A stretch of DNA of 64,000 bases, taken from positions 78,839 to 142,838 of the forward strand of contig NZ_SMJW01000001.1 in the NCBI RefSeq assembly GCF_004348335.1, read 5' to 3'. The position numbers and the translations under genes were made by a program. The DNA is from Actinomadura bangladeshensis (lineage in GTDB: Bacteria > Actinomycetota > Actinomycetes > Streptosporangiales > Streptosporangiaceae). Within the stretch, counting starts at the first letter, position 1, and every line of letters starts with the position of its first letter. Positions 8,870-17,097 of the stretch are shown in pieces. Under the pieces are notes generated by a model that saw nothing but the letters and a program-made list of their open reading frames with translations, was not told the DNA's origin and did not search any database.

Positions 8870-10443
8870 GCGTCGGCCCGCCAGGCCCGGTCCCAGTGGA
8901 CGATGCCGTCCTCGAACACGGTGACGTCCTTCAGTTTGTTCTTGTCCCAGATGACGTTCGGGTTCGACCGCAGCACGACCACCCACGGCACGTCGCGGTT
9001 GACGATCTCGTCGAACTTCCGGTACGCCTCCTTGCGCTTCTCGACGTCCTGGGTGGCCCGTCCGGCCTCCAGGACAGCGGTCATCTCGGGGTTGTCGTAG
9101 CGGAGGTAATTGCGCGCGTTGCCCGGCTCCAGCAGCAGCCCGATGCGCGGCTCCGGGTCCAGGTTGAAGTTGTTGAAGTCCGCGACCTCGAAGTCCCCCG
9201 CGATCATCCGCTGGGTGGGCAGGAACTGGGACACCACCTGCAGGTCGACCTCCAGGTTCTTGAGCGCGGCCAGCTGCGTCTGGACGGCGTTGCCCATCGC
9301 CTCGTTGGGCTGGCTCACCAGGAAGCTGAAGCGGATCGGGCCGCCACGCTCGGCGGCCATCTCGTCGATCAGCTTCTGCGCGGCGGCCAGGTCGGGCTTG
9401 GGCCAGGCACCGGCCGGGTTGGCGAACACCGTGCCGGGAGCGAAGAACGCGTTCGTGTCCTCGCCGCTGCCCTGCTCGACCGACTCTCGCACGTCGGCGT
9501 TGTCCACGGCGAGGCGGATGGCCCGCCGGAACCGGACGTCACCCGAGGTCGGCTTGGCGAGGTTGAAGTAGAGGGCGTGACCCCCGCTCATGTTGACGGT
9601 CCGGACCTTCAGCCCCTGCTTCTCGGCCTGGACGGCGTCGTTGCGGGTCAGTCCGACCAGTGCGTCGAGCTGGCCGGTCGCGGCGGAGTTCAGCCGCTGG
9701 GCCGCGTCCCCGATCGGACGCAGGACGACCTCGTCCAGGTAGGGGCGGGGCGCGTCGTAGTAGGCGGGGTTGCGGGCGAAGGTCATGTGATCGTCACGCA
9801 GCCGCTCCTTGAGCGTGAAGGGGCCCGCCCCGACCGGCTTCTCGCCGAGCGTGCCGGCCTTGATCGCCGCCGGGGAGGCAATCCAGTTCACCGCGAACAG
9901 CGCCACCGACCGCGGGAACTGGAAGTTGATCTTCTTGAGCTTGATGCGCAGCGTCACCGGGTCCACCACCTCGAGCGAGGCGAACGACTTGGCCACGCCA
10001 CCGGCTCCGGAGGCCAGGGCGGGATCGGCGTGGCGCTCCCAGTTCAGCTTGACCGCAGCCGCGTCGAACGCCGTGCCGTCGCTGAACTTCAGGCCGTCGC
10101 GCAGCACCAGGTTCCACACGGTGCCGTCGTCGGAGGTGAGCGACTTCGCCATCACCGGGACGACTTCCTGCGTGTTCGGGTTCGTCTCGACGAGGCTGCC
10201 GTAGAGCAGGTAGCCCACGGTGCCGTCGGCGATCGTCGTGGAGACGGAGAGGAGCTTCGCCGGGTCGAAGGTGCCGCTGATGTCCCCGGTGACGCCGAAG
10301 GTGGCGGTCCCACCGCTCTGGGGCGGACCGGAGGCCTCGTCCGCGTCTCCCGATGAGGCGCCTCCCCCGCATCCGGGAAGCAGGATCAGCGTGGCGACGA
10401 TCACGGCGATGACCGCGCCGACCCGCGTATTCTGAATTCGCAT
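8866..10443 (-). CDS. ABC transporter substrate-binding lipoprotein (family 5)
   Basis: A 525-residue extracellular solute-binding protein of the peptide/nickel/dipeptide family. The signal peptide ends in a lipobox (LILLPGC), so the mature Cys would be lipidated and anchored outside the membrane. Family 5 features follow: GGTATFGV, SLVETNP, WNLVLRDGLKFSDGTAFDA, VGAGPFTL, and the late VRFRRAIRLAVDN helix. It captures the imported substrate; family 5 proteins bind peptides but also heme, opines, plant oligosaccharides and other compounds. It is the first gene of a five- or six-gene operon. ATG at 10443 is chosen by the signal peptide. Confidence 0.92.
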   Translation of the reverse strand: MRIQNTRVGAVIAVIVATLILLPGCGGGASSGDADEASGPPQSGGTATFGVTGDISGTFDPAKLLSVSTTIADGTVGYLLYGSLVETNPNTQEVVPVMAKSLTSDDGTVWNLVLRDGLKFSDGTAFDAAAVKLNWERHADPALASGAGGVAKSFASLEVVDPVTLRIKLKKINFQFPRSVALFAVNWIASPAAIKAGTLGEKPVGAGPFTLKERLRDDHMTFARNPAYYDAPRPYLDEVVLRPIGDAAQRLNSAATGQLDALVGLTRNDAVQAEKQGLKVRTVNMSGGHALYFNLAKPTSGDVRFRRAIRLAVDNADVRESVEQGSGEDTNAFFAPGTVFANPAGAWPKPDLAAAQKLIDEMAAERGGPIRFSFLVSQPNEAMGNAVQTQLAALKNLEVDLQVVSQFLPTQRMIAGDFEVADFNNFNLDPEPRIGLLLEPGNARNYLRYDNPEMTAVLEAGRATQDVEKRKEAYRKFDEIVNRDVPWVVVLRSNPNVIWDKNKLKDVTVFEDGIVHWDRAWRADA

Positions 10444-10524
10444 CGTTGTCCTCACACTTGCCGTCGTCCATGTCATGCCGCGCTCCGCCAGATCCGCGGC
10501 CACTGATGTACGGCGCCAGACTAA

Positions 10525-10536
10525 AGCTGATAACAT
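10525..10536. promoter_or_regulatory. AT-rich TTATCA regulatory element (site 4)
   Basis: AGCTGATAACAT lies about 85 bases upstream of the transporter operon (minus strand) and about 130 bases upstream of the DUF2889 gene (plus strand). On the minus strand it reads ATGTTATCAGCT, nearly the same as site 3. It could serve both divergent units. Confidence 0.5.
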
Positions 10537-10666
10537 TTACGCACAAGAGGCAGCTCAAACCGATCGGACACACCAGAGCCGAAGCCTCCGACGACCTCCG
10601 ACCGCCACGCACGAACCCGTCCGCCTGCGCTCGCCCGCGAGGACACCGCCTTCGAAGGAGGAGCCC

Positions 10667-11683
10667 ATGCTCGGCGTGTCCGACGACGCCTACTGCTCCG
10701 TCGCCGTCGGCGTACCGAGCCCGCCGCGGCCGGCCGGCTCGGTACGGCGCACGTCGACCGTCGACATCACCGTCGCCGCCGGACCGCGCCCCGGGCTGCG
10801 GTTGGAAGGGCGGGGCAGGGACCTGCGCACGGCGTCCGGTGGCGCCGAGGTGCTCGACGAGGCGACGCTGTCGGCCGTGGTCGACACCGGCAGCGGAACG
10901 CTGACGGAGCTGACGGTGAGCCCGGCCTCCTGGCAGGAACCGCTGCAGGCCCTCGTCGGGCGGTCGGCGCGCTCAGGATTCAGGCGGGCCCTGGCCACCG
11001 TCGCCCCCGACCTGGCCACCTCGGGCCGGCTGCTCGCGCTCCTGCTCGACGACGTTCCGGTCTGCGTCCTGGTCTCGGGCAACTTGCGCACCCGCCACCC
11101 CGCCGCTGGCCCGTCCGCCGGCGGCCACCCGCCGGCGGGAGTGTGCGCGGGATGGCAGCCGGACGGGCGGCTCCTGACGCTCGCCGAGGAGTCCGGTGGC
11201 TCTCCACTCGTCCTCGGACCACCCAGCAGCCTGCTCGTGGATCCCGGCGATCCGACCGGCTGGCACGACCTTCCCGAGCTCGGTGCGTGGTCGATGCGCC
11301 GGGCGCGACGGCTCGACCTCGTCCCGGAGCCGGGCGGCGGGGTCCGGCTCGCCGCCTACATGCGCGATGTGCGCAGACTGGACGATCCGGCACCGCGAAC
11401 GGTGCACGAGTACAGCATCACCGGGAGGATCGACGGGACCGGAACCTTGCGCCGGATCGACGCCGTCCCGCACGTCCTGCCGGCGCCCGAGTGCCCCCAG
11501 GCGGCCGCCAGCGCCGGGCGCCTGCACGGAAGGAACGTTGCGGAGCTGCGTGAGCACGTCGGGCGGGAGTTCGTCGGCGTGAGCACGTGCACGCACCTGA
11601 ACGACGTCCTACGTGCCGTGGGCGATGCGCGACTCCTCCTCGATGCCGTTAATCGGATCCAAATCCGACACGGTCGGCGCTAG
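10667..11683 (+). CDS. DUF2889 domain protein
   Basis: A 338-residue soluble protein without membrane segments or signal peptide. The second half matches the DUF2889 pattern as I know it: a conserved YMRDVRRLD stretch, a bipartite beta-rich domain, then ECPQAAASAGRLHG and a C-terminal helix with GVSTCTHLNDVLRA, where Cys-Thr-His could bind a metal. The function of the family is not known, but its genes are often found with actinobacterial and proteobacterial degradation clusters, as here. ATG at 10667 has AAGGAGGA at ideal spacing. It is divergent from the transporter operon and followed 26 bases later by a GntR gene. Confidence 0.8.
   Translation: MLGVSDDAYCSVAVGVPSPPRPAGSVRRTSTVDITVAAGPRPGLRLEGRGRDLRTASGGAEVLDEATLSAVVDTGSGTLTELTVSPASWQEPLQALVGRSARSGFRRALATVAPDLATSGRLLALLLDDVPVCVLVSGNLRTRHPAAGPSAGGHPPAGVCAGWQPDGRLLTLAEESGGSPLVLGPPSSLLVDPGDPTGWHDLPELGAWSMRRARRLDLVPEPGGGVRLAAYMRDVRRLDDPAPRTVHEYSITGRIDGTGTLRRIDAVPHVLPAPECPQAAASAGRLHGRNVAELREHVGREFVGVSTCTHLNDVLRAVGDARLLLDAVNRIQIRHGRR
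11653..11668. promoter_or_regulatory. inverted repeat upstream of the first FCD/GntR gene
   Basis: TCGGAT-CCAA-ATCCGA is a perfect 6-bp inverted repeat with a 4-base spacer, about 45 bases before the regulator start, overlapping the end of the DUF2889 gene. A related TCGGGTCCAAACGGG lies in the same relative place before the paralogous regulator at 22795. It is a candidate autoregulatory operator. Confidence 0.45.
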
Positions 11684-11712
11684 GCTCTCCGGACACGACG
11701 AGGGAGGACATG

Positions 11713-12468
11713 GTGGGCCAGCCGAAGGTGGCAGCCGAGATCGCTCGGCGCGTGATGCGGGAAGCGGCGGAGCGCGGGCTGGAGCTGGGCGACCACCTGG
11801 GCGCCGAGTCGGAGTTCATCGAACGTTACGGGGTGGCCAGGGGCTCCCTGCGTGAGGCGTTCCGGCTGCTCGAGGCACAGGGGGCCGTGGAGCTGCGCCG
11901 CGGCGCAGGCGGCGGGGCCATCATGGCGCGGCCGCAGCCGACCCAGCTCGCCTCGTTCCTCGCGATGACGCTACAGATCGGCGGCGGCACCTTGCGGACC
12001 GTCCTCGAGACGCGCGCGACGATCGAACCATCCATGGCGGCCCTCGCCGCGCGCCGCCGGACCCCGGAGCAGGCGCAGGCGCTGACGGAATGCGCCAAGA
12101 GCCTGTTGGAGGCCCGGCACGACAGCCCGACGTTCCACGCCCTGAACCGGCGCTTCCACGACCTGGTCGCCGAAGCGTCGGGCAACCTGCTGATCGCGGC
12201 GATGCTCCCCGCGCTGTCGTGGATGTCGTCGGCGATCGGCTGGGAGCTCGGCCCCCGGGTCCGCAAACGGATCGCGTTGGAGAAGCAGGGCATCGCCGAG
12301 GCCATCGACGACGGCGACTCCTGGGGGGCGTCGCAGCGGATGTCACGCATGATCATGGGCTACGAGGACCTCAACACGGCGGACGCCGACGTGCTGGAGC
12401 GCCCGGTCGCGTGGGCCGACGTCGACGAGCTGCTCGAAAAGCACCTGCACGAGGGCACCGACGGCTAG
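11713..12468 (+). CDS. GntR family transcriptional regulator, FCD subfamily (copy 1)
   Basis: A 251-residue FadR/FCD regulator. An N-terminal winged helix covers about residues 5-75 (LREAFRLLEAQGAVELRRGAGGGAIM is the recognition and wing part). The helical FCD ligand domain has the expected metal or ligand positions (LETRATIEPSM, RRFHDLVAEAS and repeated helices). The GTG at 11713 matches the start of the paralog at 22795 and lies five bases from GGAGG; the ATG at 11710 is the alternative. By eye roughly seven in ten residues agree with the copy at 22795 without gaps. I infer that the pair controls the 1-26 kb genes in response to an acid intermediate. Confidence 0.92.
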   Translation: MGQPKVAAEIARRVMREAAERGLELGDHLGAESEFIERYGVARGSLREAFRLLEAQGAVELRRGAGGGAIMARPQPTQLASFLAMTLQIGGGTLRTVLETRATIEPSMAALAARRRTPEQAQALTECAKSLLEARHDSPTFHALNRRFHDLVAEASGNLLIAAMLPALSWMSSAIGWELGPRVRKRIALEKQGIAEAIDDGDSWGASQRMSRMIMGYEDLNTADADVLERPVAWADVDELLEKHLHEGTDG

Positions 12469-12470
12469 CC

Positions 12471-12498
12471 CGGCGGGGCCGGCGCACCGGCCCCGCCG
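12471..12498. terminator. terminator hairpin between convergent genes
   Basis: A perfect 12-bp stem (CGGCGGGGCCGG and its complement) with a CGCA loop starts two bases after the GntR stop and ends just before the cyclase stop, so it can end both transcripts. Confidence 0.8.
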
Positions 12499-12503
12499 TC
12501 GCC

Positions 12504-13397
12504 TCACCCGATCGCGATGGGGTTGACGGGGCTGCCCGTCGCGCCGGGGACCGGAAGCGCACCGAGCACGAACAGGAACTCGTGGCAGCCATCGGCCGCC
12601 AGTTCCCGCAGCATCATGTTCTCGATCAGCGGCGTGCCCCGGCGGATGAGCATCTCGATGTGCACCGCGAGGGGCTGCCCGGCCGGGAACGGGATGGGCT
12701 CGATGCCGCTGTTGTCGGCACCGAGGGCGGCGATGTCCCGTTCGGCCAGGTAGCGGGCCGCCTCAACGCCGATGCCCGGCTGGGCGTGCCCGGGGGTCTC
12801 CCCGCGGGCCACCTCCTCCAGGAACCTGTCCTGCCACCCGGTCCGCAGGAGCACGACATCCCCCGCACGGATTTCGACTCCCTGCGCCTGCGCGCAGTCG
12901 GCGAGTTCGGCCGCGCCGACCAGGTGGTCGCTCTCCAGCCACCGCACGCCGAGGAACCCGGCGAGGTCGAGCAGCACACCCCGACCGGCGAACCCGGCGA
13001 GCTTCTCGATGCCGAGCCGCTTCGCGCCCGCGTACGGCTCGAACTCCGACGCCGGGAAACCGTTGTAGAAGGTCCCCTCGTGGTAGGCATGGCACAGCGC
13101 GTCGATGTGGGTGACGGAGTGCGACGGCAGGATCAGGACGTCCTCGCACGCGCCGTCCTCGTCGGGCACACCGGCGACGGCGAGCAGGTTGTCGCGCTCG
13201 GTCAGCAGGCTGAGCCGCTGCGGGCCGCCCCGGTACGCGGCCAGCGGGACGCCCGTACGCGCCAGCGGCAGCGAGAGACGGTAGACCTTGCCGGTCCGGC
13301 ACGACCGGGCGGCGTCGAGGACGACATCATCGGTGAGCAGGTTGAGCGTGCCCCGCTCGTCGTCCTCGCCCCACCGGCCCCAGTTGTTCTCCCTCAC
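12504..13397 (-). CDS. cyclase family protein (kynurenine formamidase-like fold)
   Basis: A 297-residue member of the cyclase/formamidase family of Mn/Zn-dependent hydrolases. The metal-binding motif of the family appears as HSVTHIDALCHAYHEGTFYNG, followed by GVLLDLAG, GDVVLLRTGWQ and a C-terminal segment with PLIENMMLREL. Relatives open or close lactones and amides; in degradation clusters they commonly hydrolyse ring or lactone intermediates. GTG at 13397 follows AAGGAGGA. It is the last gene of the operon that starts with the serine hydrolase at 16959. A disabled copy lies at 24340-24630. Confidence 0.88.
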   Translation of the reverse strand: MRENNWGRWGEDDERGTLNLLTDDVVLDAARSCRTGKVYRLSLPLARTGVPLAAYRGGPQRLSLLTERDNLLAVAGVPDEDGACEDVLILPSHSVTHIDALCHAYHEGTFYNGFPASEFEPYAGAKRLGIEKLAGFAGRGVLLDLAGFLGVRWLESDHLVGAAELADCAQAQGVEIRAGDVVLLRTGWQDRFLEEVARGETPGHAQPGIGVEAARYLAERDIAALGADNSGIEPIPFPAGQPLAVHIEMLIRRGTPLIENMMLRELAADGCHEFLFVLGALPVPGATGSPVNPIAIG

Positions 13398-13417
13398 GAT
13401 GTCCTCCTTGACTCCGG

Positions 13418-13738
13418 TCACGGCCGGCTCTCCACCGGACGGACCCGGCGCGGCGCGATCGGCGTGCTGAAGCACTCGCCGACCCCCGGCAGCAGGGGCA
13501 GGACGTTCTCCCGGTGCCGGTCGAGCGCGTCCTTGTCGGCGTAAAGTTCGTACACCCAGAGCACCGACGGGTCCTCCGAGTCGCAGTACCACTGCCAGGC
13601 GAGCGTGCCGGGCTCGTCGGCGGCGATCCCGCGCAGCAACTCCAGCCGCTGCATCAGGTCGGCCCGCCGAGTCTCGTCGACGACCCCCCGGCCGATGATG
13701 GCGATCTCGTCACCGGTCAGGGGCGGGTGGCAGAGCAT
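13418..13738 (-). CDS. antibiotic biosynthesis monooxygenase-like (ABM) small protein
   Basis: A 106-residue protein with the dimeric alpha/beta ferredoxin-like ABM layout: RADLMQRLELLRGIAADEPGTLAWQWYCDSED, then SVLWVYELYADKDALDRHRE. Some relatives are cofactor-free quinone-forming monooxygenases; many act as small isomerases or have no known role. ATG at 13738 overlaps the cupin stop by one base (TGATG); a GTG one codon upstream is equally possible. It is coupled to the cupin and lies 20 bases before the cyclase. Confidence 0.75.
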   Translation of the reverse strand: MLCHPPLTGDEIAIIGRGVVDETRRADLMQRLELLRGIAADEPGTLAWQWYCDSEDPSVLWVYELYADKDALDRHRENVLPLLPGVGECFSTPIAPRRVRPVESRP

Positions 13739-14220
13739 CACGATTCGCCCGTGACCTCGGCGTCGCCCGGCAGCGGCACGTACGACGGCGGCACCTCGTT
13801 CTTGCGGGCGTCGGCCTCCTGCACCTCGCCGTTCTCGTCCTCGTAGAGGAGCCGGAACATGCCCTCCAGCGCGCTGAAGACCTCGATCGTCGTGCAGCCC
13901 TCGGGCCCCGCGGTGTGCGGGCCGTAGAGGGTGTAGGGGTCGGCAGTGAACGTGTCGCCCGCCTTCGCGATGCGGCCGTCCCCGAGATCCAGGGAGCCCT
14001 TGATCACGATCTCGAACCGCTGGCACGGGTGGCCGTGCTTGAAGAGCGTGTAGCCCGGGGGCATCTCGAGGAAGAAGGCCGCGGGCACCGAGAAGTCCTC
14101 GACCGAGTTGTCCAGGTGCCAGAGCGGGATCTTGGTCGCGTCCATCATCGTCCCCGAGAGGGCCTTGACGAACCACTCGGGGGTCTCGCTGGGGGTGGTG
14201 CCGTATGGGTAGTACTTCAT
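13738..14220 (-). CDS. cupin-domain protein
   Basis: A 160-residue single-domain beta-barrel protein. The cupin motif 1 region reads YTLFKHGHPCQRFEIVIKGSLDLGDG, with two His and a Glu that could bind a metal, and motif 2 lies around GPHTAGPEGCTTIEV. Possible roles include a dioxygenase, an isomerase or a small-molecule sensor; nothing in the sequence decides. ATG at 14220. It lies between aldehyde dehydrogenase (34 bases upstream) and the ABM gene in one operon. Confidence 0.8.
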   Translation of the reverse strand: MKYYPYGTTPSETPEWFVKALSGTMMDATKIPLWHLDNSVEDFSVPAAFFLEMPPGYTLFKHGHPCQRFEIVIKGSLDLGDGRIAKAGDTFTADPYTLYGPHTAGPEGCTTIEVFSALEGMFRLLYEDENGEVQEADARKNEVPPSYVPLPGDAEVTGES

Positions 14221-14254
14221 GACCTGCGGCCTTTCGTGGTGGAGGTGATCGCGC

Positions 14255-15739
14255 TCAGTCGTCGTCCATCGAGATCCACACGTTCTTGGACTGCATGAAG
14301 GTCATCAGCCCCTCCCGTCCGCCCAGCCGGCCGTACCCGCTCTCCTTGTACCCGCCGAAGGGCATTCCGGGGCCGATGCCCCCGCGCCCGTTGACGTAAA
14401 CCGACCCGCTGCTCAGCCGGGCGGCCATCCGGTGCACCCGGCTGACGTCCCTGGTCTGGAGGTAGCTGCTCAATCCGAAAGGCGTGCCGTTCGCCAGCGC
14501 GACGGCCTCGCTCTCGGTGCCGAAGGTGGACACGCTCAGCACCGGACCGTAGACCTCGGTCTGGGCCAGCTCGCTGTCCGGATGCACGCCGACGAGCAGG
14601 GTGGGCTCCACGAAGTACCCGCCCGCGAGGTCGCCGCCGGGCCCCGGGACGGCGGCCGCGGCGCCGGCGCACAGCTCGGCCCCCTCCCGGATGGCGCGGT
14701 CGACCATGCCGAGGATGCGGGTGCGGGCGGCCTCGGTGATGACCGGTCCCATCGTCGTCCCCGCGTCGAACGGGTCGCCGAGGACGTGCCGGGCGATCTG
14801 TTCGCGCGCGATCTCCACGACCTCGTCGACGACGGACTCGTGGACGATCATCCGGCCGGCCGTGATGCAGGTCTGCCCACTGCCCCCATGGATGCTGTCC
14901 ACGGAGACCGCCACGGCCCGCTCCAAGTCGGCGTCGGGGAAGATCAGGTTGGCCGACTTGCCGCCGAGCTCGAGGTCGATCGGCTTGAGGTGCTCGGCCG
15001 CCAGCGCTGCGACGCGGCGGCCCACCGTGCCCCCGCCGGTGAAGTGCACCTTGCCGACGCCCGGGTGCTCCACCAGCGCCGTCCCGGCCTCCGCACCCCC
15101 GGGCACCACGTTGACCAGTCCCGGTGGCAGGCCGGCTTCGAGGCACAGCTCGCCGAACCGCAGGTAGGCGTACGGCGCCAGCTCCGACGGCTTGAGGATG
15201 ATCGCGTTGCCCGCGGCGAGTGCCGGTGCCACCGTCAGCCCGAGGTTGTAGACCGGCGTGTTCCAGGTGGCGAAGAAGCCGATGACGCCGATCGGCTCCG
15301 ACACGGCGTAGTCGAAGGCCGGTCCGGACCAGGTCGGAACCACGTCGCCGACGATCTTGTCGGCCCAGCCCGCGTAGTACCGCAGCCCGCCGGAGGCCCG
15401 GGACGGGCCGAGCGCGGCGATCCGGAGCGGGAACCCGCTGTCGCGGATGGAGAGCGCGACGAGCTCGTCGCCGTGTTGGTCGACGACATCGGCCAGCCGC
15501 AGGAGCGCGTCCCGGCGCCGGTCAGGCGTCAGCGCACGCCACTCGGCCGCGGCGGCGGTCGCGGCGGTCACGGCGAAGTCGATCTCCCGCGCACCGGCCA
15601 TCGGGATCGGCTGGTCGGGCTCGCCGGTGGCCGGGAACCGGTGCACCGCGGACCCACCGGAGGACTCCGCCAGCCGGTCGGTCCCGATCAGCAACCCGGG
15701 TGCCGGCAGCGGCACCTCGGCCAAGGGAGTCTGGGTCAT
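14255..15739 (-). CDS. aldehyde dehydrogenase
   Basis: A 494-residue NAD(P)-dependent aldehyde dehydrogenase of standard length. The active-site Asn (FFATWNTPVYN), cofactor Lys (ILKPSE), FTGGGTVGRRVA loop, general-base Glu (DLELGGKSANLIF) and nucleophile Cys (SGQTCITAGR) are all present. It would oxidise an aldehyde or semialdehyde intermediate to an acid. ATG at 15739. It is the second gene of the five-gene operon 16959-12504, 38 bases after the serine hydrolase. Confidence 0.93.
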   Translation of the reverse strand: MTQTPLAEVPLPAPGLLIGTDRLAESSGGSAVHRFPATGEPDQPIPMAGAREIDFAVTAATAAAAEWRALTPDRRRDALLRLADVVDQHGDELVALSIRDSGFPLRIAALGPSRASGGLRYYAGWADKIVGDVVPTWSGPAFDYAVSEPIGVIGFFATWNTPVYNLGLTVAPALAAGNAIILKPSELAPYAYLRFGELCLEAGLPPGLVNVVPGGAEAGTALVEHPGVGKVHFTGGGTVGRRVAALAAEHLKPIDLELGGKSANLIFPDADLERAVAVSVDSIHGGSGQTCITAGRMIVHESVVDEVVEIAREQIARHVLGDPFDAGTTMGPVITEAARTRILGMVDRAIREGAELCAGAAAAVPGPGGDLAGGYFVEPTLLVGVHPDSELAQTEVYGPVLSVSTFGTESEAVALANGTPFGLSSYLQTRDVSRVHRMAARLSSGSVYVNGRGGIGPGMPFGGYKESGYGRLGGREGLMTFMQSKNVWISMDDD

Positions 15740-15777
15740 CCCGCGCGTCTCCTTCGTGGTCTCGTCGGTCTCGTGGT

Positions 15778-16959
15778 TCAGGCGGTGCCGGACGGAGAGG
15801 CCTCGGCCCCGGCGAGCCGCTCGTCCGCGATGTCGATCACCGCGCGTCCCAGCGCGGCGAAGGGATGGTCGTCCGAGGTCGGGTCGTAGCCCTCGAACAT
15901 CCGGTTGTGGCAGATCATCACCGACAGCCGGCGGTCCAGGTCGATCGCGAACAGGCTGCCTCCCGAGCCGCCGTGGCGCAGCAGAGCCGGCTGGTCGCCC
16001 AGGGGCGTGCCGGCGCCGAGCCAGAAGCCGCCGGTACCGATGGGGGCCGCGACCCGGCCGCCTCCGAAGAGCACCTCGTCGAGGGCGTCGCCGTTCGGCC
16101 GGGGGGTGAGCAGGCGCCGCACCCGGGACTCCGACAGCAGACGAACTCCGTCGAGCTCACCGCCGTTCGCCACCATCGCCCCCAACCGGGCCACCGCGCG
16201 GGCGGACAGGATCCCACCGGCACCGGGGTAGCACGCCTTCTTCACGACGTCGAGGTTGTGCACGTGCGCATCCGGCGCGACGGCGTCGGGCTTGGCGAGC
16301 AGGCTGGCGCGCGTCTCACCGGGGGCCCGCTCGCGGGACAGGATCGAGGTCAGCTCGGCGACGTCGGACAGCCGGTCCTCCGGTACTCCGAAGAACAGGT
16401 CCTCGATCCCCAACGGCGCGCACAGCTCGTCGCGGACGAACTCGCCGAAGCCCCGGCCGGACGGGTCGGTGCGCCGGACGACCTCGCCGACGATCCACCC
16501 GAACACGAGCGACTGGTAGGCGCTCGAGGCACCCGGGGCGAAGAGCGGGGTGAACTCGGCGATGCGCGTGGTCATCCACTCCCAGTCCCCCAGGAGCTCC
16601 GGAGTGACCCCCTCGGGCATCTGCGGCACACCCGACTGGTGGCTCAGGACGTGTCGGACGAGGATGTCGGCCTTGCCGTAGCTCCCGAACTCCGGCCAGT
16701 AGCGGGCGACCGGCGACTCGTAGTCGACCAGGCCCCGCTCGGCCTGCAGGTGCAGCGCGAGGGACGTGATCGCCTTCGACACCGAGAACACGGGGAACAA
16801 GGTGTCGCCCGTGACCGGTCTGCCCGCGGAGTCCGCCTCCCCCGTCCAGGCGTCGATGACGAGCTCGGATCCGATGTACGCCGCGACCTGCAGACCACGC
16901 TCGCCGTACCCGGCCGCCGCCGTCACGAGCGCCTCGTCGATTCGGGCATCCTGCAGCAC
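15778..16959 (-). CDS. serine hydrolase of the beta-lactamase/esterase EstB family (copy 1)
   Basis: A 393-residue class C beta-lactamase fold enzyme. The nucleophile motif SxxK is FSVSKAIT, the second motif is in SAYQSLVFGW, and the C-terminal LLRHGGSGGS takes the place of KTG. No signal peptide is seen, so it is more likely a cytoplasmic esterase or lactonase than an antibiotic-resistance enzyme. GTG at 16959 has GGGGA six bases away and gives an N-terminus aligned with the paralog at 25692; GTG at 16965 is the alternative. It heads a five-gene operon and has a double TTATCA element about 50 bases upstream. Confidence 0.88.
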   Translation of the reverse strand: MLQDARIDEALVTAAAGYGERGLQVAAYIGSELVIDAWTGEADSAGRPVTGDTLFPVFSVSKAITSLALHLQAERGLVDYESPVARYWPEFGSYGKADILVRHVLSHQSGVPQMPEGVTPELLGDWEWMTTRIAEFTPLFAPGASSAYQSLVFGWIVGEVVRRTDPSGRGFGEFVRDELCAPLGIEDLFFGVPEDRLSDVAELTSILSRERAPGETRASLLAKPDAVAPDAHVHNLDVVKKACYPGAGGILSARAVARLGAMVANGGELDGVRLLSESRVRRLLTPRPNGDALDEVLFGGGRVAAPIGTGGFWLGAGTPLGDQPALLRHGGSGGSLFAIDLDRRLSVMICHNRMFEGYDPTSDDHPFAALGRAVIDIADERLAGAEASPSGTA

Positions 16960-17008
16960 GCGCACTCCCCGATCCGCGGCCCGGCAGTGGACCGACCTTG
17001 ATCGCTCT

Positions 17009-17028
17009 ATTCTTATCAGATTTATCAG
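17009..17028. promoter_or_regulatory. doubled TTATCAG regulatory element (site 5)
   Basis: ATTCTTATCAGATTTATCAG holds two direct TTATCAG copies ten bases apart, about 50 bases before the five-gene operon starting at 16959. One helical turn between copies favours a protein-binding site. This is the strongest member of the set. Confidence 0.55.
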
Positions 17029-17049
17029 GTGGGCGGAACCGTCGGCCTC

Positions 17050-17091
17050 GCGTGGCGGGCAGGGGCGGGTCCCCACCACCGCCCGCCACGC
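17050..17091. terminator. terminator hairpin after the amidohydrolase at 17098
   Basis: Arms GCGTGGCGGGC (17050-17060) and its complement (17081-17091) enclose a 20-base loop that can form an inner GGGG/CCCC stem. It lies seven bases after the stop of the minus-strand amidohydrolase. Confidence 0.6.
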
Positions 17092-17097
17092 CCGGGG

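Noticed and set aside
15778..16959. Beta-lactam resistance gene
   Set aside because: No signal peptide, EstB-like motifs and a catabolic operon context argue for an esterase or lactonase.
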